Shown: one piece after another, positions 19,002 to 26,284 of the stretch
How the letters are laid out: every line of letters starts with the position of its first letter
How positions within the stretch are numbered: the first letter of the stretch is position 1
Origin: Pseudomonadota bacterium
GTDB taxonomy: Bacteria; Pseudomonadota; Gammaproteobacteria; Burkholderiales; Burkholderiaceae_F
DNA length: 64,000 nt
Direction: 5' to 3'
Assembly: GCA_029778535.1 (NCBI GenBank)
Contig: JAKOQB010000005.1
Span: forward strand, 62,001 to 126,000
Notes under the pieces: model-generated
Seen by the model: the letters and a program-made list of their open reading frames with translations, nothing else
Told to the model about the DNA's origin: nothing
Database searches by the model: none
Program-made: the position numbers and the translations under genes

Positions 19002-20750
19002 TCATTTCTGGACGATGAATTCGGGCGATGCCAGCGCCAGGTAGATCGCGAGCTTGGCGCGGTTCAGCGACGCGTTCGTAGCGCTGGCCGGAATCGTCGC
19101 GACCGCGTCGCGGATCGCGGTGCGGGTCGCGTCGGTCATCTGGCCCGCGGTCAGCAGCAGCTTGACGCGGTCGACCAGTTGATCGGGGTTGCCGGCGAGC
19201 GCAACCTCCTGCGCATAGGCGGCGCGCACGTCGGTGCCGGTGCCGACACCGCTGTTGACCGCGTTGCGCATGAAGTTCAGATACCCGGCCACCGAGGTCT
19301 CGCCGGTGATCTGGAATTCCGGCGCGACCAGTCCGGCGCTTGCGATCACGGTCGACGGCGGCACGTAGCCGGGCCGATAGAAATTGAACACCGACGGCGA
19401 GCGCAGCGGGTTCTGCCCGAGCGCGGTCGATGGGTCCGCGACGTTGCGGATCGTGTAGTTGCCGCTGATCGAGGTCGCGCCGAACGCGCGCGCCCAGTTG
19501 GCGAGCCGGATCACCGGCTCGCGCAGCTTGCCCCAGGTCGGCTGCGCGGCAATGCTCGTGCTGCGCGCCTCGGAGTCGAGCAAAAGCGCGCGAATGATCG
19601 CCTTCATGTCGCCGCGCACGCCGGCGCCGTTGTCGGTGAACGCCGCCGCCACGCGCGCGACGTAGGCGGGCGACGGATTGCTGGTGACGAAGCGCTGGAT
19701 CAGCTGCCGGCAGAAGAACGGCGCGGTGTTCGGATGGTTGAACAGCGTGTCGAGCGCGGTCTTCAGGCTCGGCAGCGCGGGCGTGTTCGCGGGGATCGTG
19801 ACGCCGAGGAAGGTCTTGGCCGACGTCGAGTGGAACTGCGCATACGCCTGCATCGGCGTCACGTCGCGGTTCGGATCCGCGTTGCCGCCGAAGAAGCGCG
19901 TGTTCGTGGTGTCGGGGCCGGCCCAGCTGAAGCCGGTGAACACCTTGGCCAGCCCCTGCACGTCGGCGTTGCTGTAGGTCGGGATCGGGTTGCCGCTGCC
20001 GTCGCGCTTCAACGAGCCGTCGCTGTTGAGCTGGTACAGCCCGATCGTGAAGAGCTGCATCACCTCGCGCGCGTAGTTCTCGTCCGGCACGCGGCCGGTC
20101 GCGGGGTCTTCCTTCTGGTTGCGCAGCGCCGACAGGTACAGCCCCATGATCGGATGCAGGCTGACGGCCTCGATCAGGGCGCGGAAGTTGCCGAACGCGT
20201 GCGTTCCGAGCATGTCGAGGTAATCCGCCAGTCCGCGCGGGCGGTTGTTCACGTCGGCATTGGCCTGCGACACCACGAAGATCTGCGACAGCGCGAACGC
20301 CATTCTCTGGCGCAGCTGATCCTCGCCGGTGATCGCCTGCGTCCAGAACGTGTCCATCACGTGGTTGCGATAGGTGCTCTCGGGAGCGGCCGGGTCGCCG
20401 GCGGCGATCGCCTGTTCGAGATAGGTCCGGTGCAGCGCGCGCGGCTTGGCGAACTGATCGTCGATCCAGCCGCCGTAGCCGAGCGCGATCAGCGACTGAA
20501 TCGTCGCATCCGTCGGCCCGAAGGTGGCCTGCGTCAGGAAGCGCGCCGCCTCGGCCTGCGAGATCGCCGGTGGCGGCGGTGGCGGTGCAGGCACGGGTGC
20601 CGGCGCGGGCGAATCGGATCCGCCGCCGCCGCACGCCGCCGCGGTGGCCGCGACGAACAGCAGCGCGGCGACATTCCGTTCCGTCGTCGTCGTTGCCGGC
20701 GAATCGTCTGCCAGCGTCGTCATGCCCGGTTCGGTTTCGTGTTCTTCCAT
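19002..20750 (-). CDS. DUF1800 family lipoprotein
   Basis: A 582-residue protein. The start MEEHETEPGM is supported by AGGAG six bases upstream. A hydrophobic stretch ends at a lipobox with C40 (TAAAC followed by GGGG), then a proline-rich tether at about 48-62, so it is probably an outer-membrane lipoprotein. The body carries DUF1800 features such as ARFLTQATFGPTDATI, ENYAREVMQLFTIGLY, FCRQLIQRFVTSNPSP and SPSVFNFYRPGY. It is paired with the DUF1501 gene downstream, an arrangement common in proteobacteria and planctomycetes. The biochemical role is unknown. Confidence 0.9.
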   Translation of the reverse strand: MEEHETEPGMTTLADDSPATTTTERNVAALLFVAATAAACGGGGSDSPAPAPVPAPPPPPPAISQAEAARFLTQATFGPTDATIQSLIALGYGGWIDDQFAKPRALHRTYLEQAIAAGDPAAPESTYRNHVMDTFWTQAITGEDQLRQRMAFALSQIFVVSQANADVNNRPRGLADYLDMLGTHAFGNFRALIEAVSLHPIMGLYLSALRNQKEDPATGRVPDENYAREVMQLFTIGLYQLNSDGSLKRDGSGNPIPTYSNADVQGLAKVFTGFSWAGPDTTNTRFFGGNADPNRDVTPMQAYAQFHSTSAKTFLGVTIPANTPALPSLKTALDTLFNHPNTAPFFCRQLIQRFVTSNPSPAYVARVAAAFTDNGAGVRGDMKAIIRALLLDSEARSTSIAAQPTWGKLREPVIRLANWARAFGATSISGNYTIRNVADPSTALGQNPLRSPSVFNFYRPGYVPPSTVIASAGLVAPEFQITGETSVAGYLNFMRNAVNSGVGTGTDVRAAYAQEVALAGNPDQLVDRVKLLLTAGQMTDATRTAIRDAVATIPASATNASLNRAKLAIYLALASPEFIVQK

Positions 20751-20944
20751 CGGCCTCTCCTGCCTGCCGCGCGGCGCGGCGCATGACGGCGCAATGTGCC
20801 CGTCGCCCACGCGCGGCGGCAATCGTTGATACACGGTGTTACCCGCCTTACTCGCAGCGGGAATTCTGGCGATTGCGCAGCCGCGATGAACGCGCGGCGC
20901 GCCGCGAAACCGGTCGTCCGTTCGATGGACCTTAGAATTCCGGG

Positions 20945-23155
20945 ATGAATCTGCTCGACTCGCTGAACCCGCAGCAACTCGCCGCGGTCACGCTCCCCAA
21001 TCAACCCGCGCTGATCCTGGCCGGTGCCGGTTCGGGCAAGACGCGCGTGCTGACCACGCGCATCGCCTGGCTGATCCAGAGCGGGCAGGTGTCGCCGCAG
21101 GGCATCCTCGCGGTGACCTTCACCAACAAGGCGGCGAAGGAGATGCTGACGCGCATCTCGGCGATGCTGCCGATCAACGTGCGCGGCATGTGGGTGGGGA
21201 CCTTCCACGGCCTGTGCAACCGGCTGCTGCGCGCGCATCATCGCGACGCGAATCTGCCGCAGACGTTCCAGATCCTCGACTCCGCCGATCAGCTGTCGGC
21301 GATCAAGCGGTTGCTGAAGGGCAACCAGATCGACGACGAGAAGTATCCGCCGCGCAACCTGCAGCTCTTCATCAACAGCGCGAAGGAGGCCGGCCTGCGC
21401 GCGAGCGCGGTCGAACTGTCGTCCGAGATGCGCGACGACTACAACCGAAAGTTCGTCGAGCTTTACTCGATGTACGACACGCAGTGCCAGCGCGAGGGGG
21501 TGGTCGACTTCGCCGAGCTGCTGCTGCGCTGCTACGAGCTGTTGCTGAAGAACGAGCCGCTGCGCACGCACTACCAGGAGCGCTTCCGCCACATCCTGGT
21601 CGACGAGTTCCAGGACACCAACGTGCTGCAGTACAAGTGGCTCAAGCTCCTGGCAGGCGTGCACAACGCGATCTTCGCGGTCGGCGACGACGACCAGTCG
21701 ATCTACCGCTTCCGCGGTGCCAACGTCGGCAACATGGCCGATTTCGAGCGCGAGTTCCGCGTGCGCAACGTGGTGAAGCTGGAGCAGAACTACCGCTCGC
21801 ACGGGCACATTCTCGATGCCGCCAACGCGCTGATCCGCCACAACGCGCAGCGGCTCGGCAAGAACCTGTGGACGGAGGCCGGCGAGGGCGAGAAGGTGCG
21901 CGTGTTCGAGGCCGGCAGCGACGGGCTCGAAGCCGCGTGGCTGGTCGACGAGGTGCGCGGCCTGATCGGCGAAGGGCACCTGCGCAGCGAGATCGCGGTG
22001 CTGTACCGCTCGAACGCGCAGTCGCGCGTGATCGAGCACGCGCTGTTCAACGCCGGCATCCCGTACCGCGTCTACGGCGGGCTGCGTTTCTTCGAGCGCG
22101 CCGAGATCAAGCACGCGCTCGCGTACCTGCGTCTGATCGAGAACCCGGCCGACGACACGGCGTTCCTGCGCGTGGTCAACTTTCCGCCGCGCGGAATCGG
22201 CGCGCGCACGCTGGAGCAGTTGCAGGATGCCGCGCGCGCGTCGAACCAGAGCCTGTACGCAGCGGTGGGGAGCCTGACCGGCAAGGCGGGCAGCAATCTC
22301 GGCGCGTTCGTCAAGCTGATCGACAGCCTGCGCTTCGAGACCGCGAACCTGCCGCTGAAGGAGATCGTCGCCGCGGTGATCGATCGCAGCGGCCTGATCG
22401 CGCACTTCAAGACGGAAAAGGAAGGGCAGGAGCGGGTCGAGAATCTGCAAGAACTGGTCAACGCCGCGGTCGGCTTCGCGGCCGAGGAGGGCTACGCGCA
22501 GGATGCGCCGGCCACGCAGGGCGAGACCGAGGCCGCGCTGCCGTCGCCGCTGGCGGCGTTCCTGTCGCACGCGTCGCTGGAGGCGGGCGAGAACCAGGCC
22601 GCAGAAGGCGCGGATGCGCTGCAGCTAATGACGGTGCACGCGGCCAAGGGACTCGAGTTCCACGCGGTGTTCATCACCGGGCTGGAGGAGGGCCTGTTCC
22701 CGCACGAGAACAGCGTGACCGAGATCGGCGGGCTCGAAGAAGAGCGGCGGCTGATGTACGTGGCGATCACGCGCGCGCGGCGTCGTCTGTACCTGTCGTT
22801 CGCGCAACAGCGGATGCTGCACGGCCAGACCCGCTACGGCATCAAGTCGCGCTTCATCGATGAGCTGCCCGAGGGCGTTCTCAAGTGGCTGACGCCGCGG
22901 CTGCGCGAGGGCGCGGGGCCGCGCCTTGGCCAGTGGCACGACGCGGGTGTCCGCCCCGCCGTGGCCGCGGCAGCGCCGCAGGTGCAAACGCGCAACGGCT
23001 ACCGCATCGGCCAGACCGTGCGCCACGACCGCTTCGGCGAGGGCGTGATCATCAAGCTCGAAGGCTCCGGTTCGGACGCGCGCGCGAAGATCAACTTCGG
23101 TTCGCAGGGCATCAAGGAACTGCTGCTGTCGATCGCCAAGCTGCAGACTGCTTGA
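20945..23155 (+). CDS. uvrD: UvrD/PcrA-type DNA helicase
   Basis: A 736-residue SF1A 3'-5' helicase used in nucleotide excision and mismatch repair. Motif Q and I lie at the N-terminus (NPQQLAAVTL, Walker A AGAGSGKT at 26-33), Walker B VDEFQDT at about 219-225, GDDDQSIYRFRGA near 247, and motifs IV-VI later (QLMTVHAAKGLEF, LMYVAITRARRRLYL). The last about 60 residues form the Tudor-like domain seen in UvrD/PcrA (VRHDRFGEGVIIKLEG), which in UvrD binds RNA polymerase. It is monocistronic and divergent from the DUF1800 gene. Confidence 0.95.
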   Translation: MNLLDSLNPQQLAAVTLPNQPALILAGAGSGKTRVLTTRIAWLIQSGQVSPQGILAVTFTNKAAKEMLTRISAMLPINVRGMWVGTFHGLCNRLLRAHHRDANLPQTFQILDSADQLSAIKRLLKGNQIDDEKYPPRNLQLFINSAKEAGLRASAVELSSEMRDDYNRKFVELYSMYDTQCQREGVVDFAELLLRCYELLLKNEPLRTHYQERFRHILVDEFQDTNVLQYKWLKLLAGVHNAIFAVGDDDQSIYRFRGANVGNMADFEREFRVRNVVKLEQNYRSHGHILDAANALIRHNAQRLGKNLWTEAGEGEKVRVFEAGSDGLEAAWLVDEVRGLIGEGHLRSEIAVLYRSNAQSRVIEHALFNAGIPYRVYGGLRFFERAEIKHALAYLRLIENPADDTAFLRVVNFPPRGIGARTLEQLQDAARASNQSLYAAVGSLTGKAGSNLGAFVKLIDSLRFETANLPLKEIVAAVIDRSGLIAHFKTEKEGQERVENLQELVNAAVGFAAEEGYAQDAPATQGETEAALPSPLAAFLSHASLEAGENQAAEGADALQLMTVHAAKGLEFHAVFITGLEEGLFPHENSVTEIGGLEEERRLMYVAITRARRRLYLSFAQQRMLHGQTRYGIKSRFIDELPEGVLKWLTPRLREGAGPRLGQWHDAGVRPAVAAAAPQVQTRNGYRIGQTVRHDRFGEGVIIKLEGSGSDARAKINFGSQGIKELLLSIAKLQTA

Positions 23156-23175
23156 ACGAGGCGAGGCGTCCGCCG

Positions 23176-23217
23176 AGCCTCGCCCCCTTTCGCTGCGCGA
23201 GCGGGGGTAGGGGGAGA
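23176..23217. repeat. GC-rich palindromic repeat (R2-like) between uvrD and the membrane gene
   Basis: The CCTCGCCCCC half and the GGGGGTAGGGGGAGA half are complementary around CGCTGCGCGAGCG (the CGCTCGCGC-type inner hairpin). It lies between convergent genes and could act as a bidirectional barrier. It is a looser relative of the 7502 and 29131 elements. Confidence 0.6.
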
Positions 23218-23276
23218 GTGCCGTGGAACCTTGCCGAAAAGGCGAGCTTCGGCGAGGTCGTTCCGAGAGCCGAGAC

Positions 23277-24014
23277 CTATTGAGTCTCGAAGACCGACTT
23301 GTACATCGGATAGAAGCTCGCCTGCACCAGCGTCATCAGCACCAGCGCCAGCGGCGCCAGCACGATCGACAGCGCCTGGCGCGACGAGAACAGCGACGAA
23401 ACCACCATCACGACGACCGCACTGGACGCCATCATCATCAGGCTCACCACCACGCCATAGACGAGCAGCGCCGTCTTGTTGCGCCAGCACGCGACCACGC
23501 TGCCGAACATCGCCTTGCCCGGGGTCAGGCGATGCCAGCCGACCAGCACCGGCGCAAACCACATCAGCATCAGCACCGGCGTGTACAGCACCAGTTGCAG
23601 CACGAGCGCGTCGAGCGGGATGTCCTGGATCGACGCCGGCGCCTGTGCCGATTCCGGCCCGCCGAACAGCGCGCCGAGCGTGGCGACGATCAGCACCAGT
23701 CCGGCGTTGATCATGCCGAGCAGGAACATCGGCGTACGCACCTTGGCATCCTGGAACGGCTGCACGAACAGGTTGATCGTCGGCGCGCGCTTCGCGTCGA
23801 CCTCGCGGCACGCGGCCAGCAGCGCGACGGTCGCGAACGGCGCCAGCACGCCCGAGATCGCGATGCCGATGAACGGGATCAGCGCCGGCACGAACAGCAT
23901 CATCAGGTACACGACGACCATCGCCGACAGTCCGAGCGGCTGGCGGGCGAACAGTCGCCAGCCGTCGCGCAGCCACAGCGCGCCGGTGCCGGCCGAAACG
24001 GTCTTGATCAGCAT
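23277..24014 (-). CDS. Polytopic membrane protein, BPSS1780-like family
   Basis: A 245-residue protein with five or six hydrophobic segments and short loops. The N-terminus MLIKTVSAGTGALWLRDGWRLFARQPLG, with a GW...F..P pattern, resembles small betaproteobacterial membrane proteins sometimes annotated as BPSS1780 family. No transport or catalytic motif is apparent. It is downstream of thrB on the same strand with a 25-base gap, so co-transcription is likely. The function is unknown. Confidence 0.8.
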   Translation of the reverse strand: MLIKTVSAGTGALWLRDGWRLFARQPLGLSAMVVVYLMMLFVPALIPFIGIAISGVLAPFATVALLAACREVDAKRAPTINLFVQPFQDAKVRTPMFLLGMINAGLVLIVATLGALFGGPESAQAPASIQDIPLDALVLQLVLYTPVLMLMWFAPVLVGWHRLTPGKAMFGSVVACWRNKTALLVYGVVVSLMMMASSAVVVMVVSSLFSSRQALSIVLAPLALVLMTLVQASFYPMYKSVFETQ

Positions 24015-24039
24015 GCAATCGATTCTATTGGTTGGGGGG

Positions 24040-25008
24040 TCAGACCCAGGGCAGTTCGGGATCGGCGATGCGCCGCTTCAGCGTGCGCTCGAACCGGCCC
24101 GGGTCGTGCGGCGTCAGCAGGTGTGCCACGCGCGGCAGGTGCTGGTCGTGCAGGCGCGAGATCCAGAACCGGAGCGCCGCGGCGCGCAGCACGGTGCGCC
24201 AGTGCTCCCGTTCCAGCTCGAGCAGCGGCCGCACAGTGTGGTACGCGCATAACAACGCGGCCGCACGTTCCATCACCAGCGCGCCGTCGCCGACCTCGAC
24301 GCACCAGTCGTTGACCGCGACCGCGATGTCGAACAGCCAGATGCTGCAGCCGGCGAAGTAGAAGTCGATCACTCCACCAATCGCCGGCGCGCCGTGCTCA
24401 TCTACGAACAGAACGTTGTCGCGGAAGAGATCGGCGTGGATCGGCCCGCTCGGCAGCTTCTCGAATGCGGGCGAGCGGAAGAAGCTGTCCTGGTGGATCA
24501 CCTCTTCGGCCAGCGCGTGATACGTGCCGTCGTCGACAAACCGCTCGAGCTCCGGCAGCACGGTCTTCCACCAGCCGATGCCGCGCAGGTTCGGCTGGAA
24601 GCGCGGGAAGTCCTGCCCGGCGAGGTGCATCCTCGCGAGAAACTCGCCGACGCGTTCGCAGTGCGCCGCGGTCGGCGCCGCGACCGAACGCCCTGGCACG
24701 CGCGTGACGATCGCCGCCGGCTTGCCCTTCAGCTCCGAGATCAGCGATCCGCCGGCGTTCTCCTGCGGCGCCGGCACCGGCAGGGCGCGCCGCGCGAGGT
24801 GGCGCATCAGCTCGAGGTAGAAAGGGAGCTGGCGGAACGTCAGCCGCTCGAAGATCGTCAGCACGAACTCGCCGCGCGTGGTCGTGACGAAGTAGTTGGT
24901 GTTCTCGATACCGGTGGCGATGCCCTGGAACGACACCAGCTCGCCGAGCGCGTAGGAACGCAAAAGCTGCGCGATGTCTTCGCCGCCGATTGCGGTGAAG
25001 ACGGCCAT
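24040..25008 (-). CDS. thrB: Homoserine kinase ThrB (aminoglycoside-phosphotransferase-fold type)
   Basis: A 322-residue kinase that phosphorylates homoserine in threonine synthesis. This is the proteobacterial APH-fold type, not the GHMP type of E. coli. The catalytic loop HADLFRDN is at 191-198 (D193, N198), and the metal-binding aspartate D215 is in VIDFYFAG. The N-terminal MAVFTAIGGEDIAQLLRSYALGEL and GIENTNYFV are typical. It lies just downstream of a DUF2782 gene, a conserved betaproteobacterial arrangement beside polA. Confidence 0.93.
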   Translation of the reverse strand: MAVFTAIGGEDIAQLLRSYALGELVSFQGIATGIENTNYFVTTTRGEFVLTIFERLTFRQLPFYLELMRHLARRALPVPAPQENAGGSLISELKGKPAAIVTRVPGRSVAAPTAAHCERVGEFLARMHLAGQDFPRFQPNLRGIGWWKTVLPELERFVDDGTYHALAEEVIHQDSFFRSPAFEKLPSGPIHADLFRDNVLFVDEHGAPAIGGVIDFYFAGCSIWLFDIAVAVNDWCVEVGDGALVMERAAALLCAYHTVRPLLELEREHWRTVLRAAALRFWISRLHDQHLPRVAHLLTPHDPGRFERTLKRRIADPELPWV

Positions 25009-25080
25009 CAGCGCCGTCCGCGCACCGGGCCGCGCGCCCGTGTCACGAGTGGCAGCGGGTCGGTGATCCGGCGCTGCAAC

Positions 25081-25431
25081 TCAGAACTCGAATTTCAGGA
25101 AGCGGGGGGTTGACAGCCCGCTGGCGAGATCCTGCGGCGACAGCGGCCGCTGGCCTTCGCGATTCTCGATCGTGTAGCTGTACGAGCGCCACGCCGGCGT
25201 CACGATGATCTCGCGTACGCGCGTGCCGACGCGGCGCTGTTCGATGCGGGTCTCGGGCAGCACTTCGTGCTTCGGTGGCGCGCGCTCCGCGGCTACGGCT
25301 TCCGCCGGTGGCGCCTCCGTGACCTTGGGCGCCGGTGCATCCTTGGCCAGCGGCGGCGGCGCGTCGAGCGGCTGCGCCTGCACCGTCCCGGCCAGCAGGG
25401 CGATGGCGACGAGGAGCGGCGCGCGTTTCAT
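25081..25431 (-). CDS. DUF2782 family small periplasmic protein
   Basis: A 116-residue protein with a signal peptide (MKRAPLLVAIALLAGTVQA, cleavage near residue 19), a proline/alanine-rich stretch to about residue 55, then the DUF2782 core TRIEQRRVGTRVREIIVTP ending in LSTPRFLKFEF. It is probably exported to the periplasm. The family is almost always found beside polA and thrB in beta- and gammaproteobacteria, as here. The role is unknown. Confidence 0.88.
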   Translation of the reverse strand: MKRAPLLVAIALLAGTVQAQPLDAPPPLAKDAPAPKVTEAPPAEAVAAERAPPKHEVLPETRIEQRRVGTRVREIIVTPAWRSYSYTIENREGQRPLSPQDLASGLSTPRFLKFEF

Positions 25432-25460
25432 GGTTGCGATTATCGCGCGATCTGAAGGTG

Positions 25461-25532
25461 CCGTCGCCCCGGCGAGGGCCGGGGCCTGATTTCGACGCCG
25501 TAACCTGCCCCCGGCCCGCGCCGGAGCGACGA
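25461..25532. repeat. Dispersed palindromic repeat, family R1, copy C
   Basis: The outer ends CGTCGCCCCGGC and GCCGGAGCGACG are near-complementary, with internal GAGGGCCGGGGCC and GCCCCCGGCCCGCGCC. The centre TTTCGACGCCG matches copy B. It occupies most of the 115-base gap between the LOG gene and the DUF2782 gene. Confidence 0.75.
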
Positions 25533-25546
25533 GGCGATGCTTGCGG

Positions 25547-26284
25547 TCACAGATACAGCAACTGCTCGCGCTCGGCCGGCGTCTGCGCGAAGCCGCGCTT
25601 CTCGTAGAAGTCGAAGATCGCGTCGACCACCGCGTCGCTGTCGTCGACGACCTGCATTAGGTCGAGGTCGTTTTCCGCGATCATGCCCTGCTCGACCAGC
25701 GCGCTCTTCATCCAGCTCAGCAGCCCGGCCCAGAATTCGGAGCCGACCAGCACGATGGGGATTCTGCGTCCCATCTTCGTCTGGATCAGCGTCAGCGCTT
25801 CGGTCAGTTCGTCGAGCGTGCCGAAGCCGCCCGGCATCACCACGTACGCGGCCGCGTACTTGACGAACGCCACCTTGCGCGCAAAAAAGTGGCGGAACCG
25901 CAGCGAGATGTCCTGGAACGGATTGCCGTGCTGCTCGAACGGCAGTTCGATGTTCAGGCCCACGGACGGCGAGCGGCCGTCGAAGGCGCCTTTGTTGGCG
26001 GCCTCCATCACCCCGGGGCCGCCGCCGCTGATGACCGCGAAGCCGGCGTCCGACAGCTTGCGCGCGATCTCGACTGTCTGCGTGTAAACGGGCGTACCGT
26101 CCCTTGCGCGTGCGCTGCCGAAGATCGACACCGCGGGACGGATTTCCGACAGACGTTCGGCGGCCTCGACGAACTCCGAGATAATCCCCCAGATCTGCCA
26201 CGATTCGCGCGCCTTCTGGCTGGTCGCGCGTTCCGGCGTGGTCACCGCGCGCAGGCTGGGAATGTTTTTCTGACGATCGAGCAT
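25547..26284 (-). CDS. LOG family protein (cytokinin riboside 5'-monophosphate phosphoribohydrolase-like)
   Basis: A 245-residue Rossmann-fold protein. The two LOG motifs are present, GGGPGVMEAAN at 87-97 and PGGFGTLDE at 151-159, which bind and hydrolyse nucleoside monophosphates (releasing base and ribose phosphate) in characterised members. The N-terminal 50 residues and EAAERLSEIRPAVSIFGSAR match the long bacterial subgroup. The ATG has a good GGAG six bases upstream, lying inside polA codons; the start codons of the two divergent genes share CATG. The substrate here is unproven. Confidence 0.88.
   Translation of the reverse strand: MLDRQKNIPSLRAVTTPERATSQKARESWQIWGIISEFVEAAERLSEIRPAVSIFGSARARDGTPVYTQTVEIARKLSDAGFAVISGGGPGVMEAANKGAFDGRSPSVGLNIELPFEQHGNPFQDISLRFRHFFARKVAFVKYAAAYVVMPGGFGTLDELTEALTLIQTKMGRRIPIVLVGSEFWAGLLSWMKSALVEQGMIAENDLDLMQVVDDSDAVVDAIFDFYEKRGFAQTPAEREQLLYL

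Noticed and set aside
14591-19018. Very long open frame (about 1475 codons) on the plus strand across leuS and DUF1501
   Set aside because: It is antisense to leuS, lptE and DUF1501, is Arg/Ala/His-rich and has no domain pattern. High GC in third positions keeps opposite frames open.
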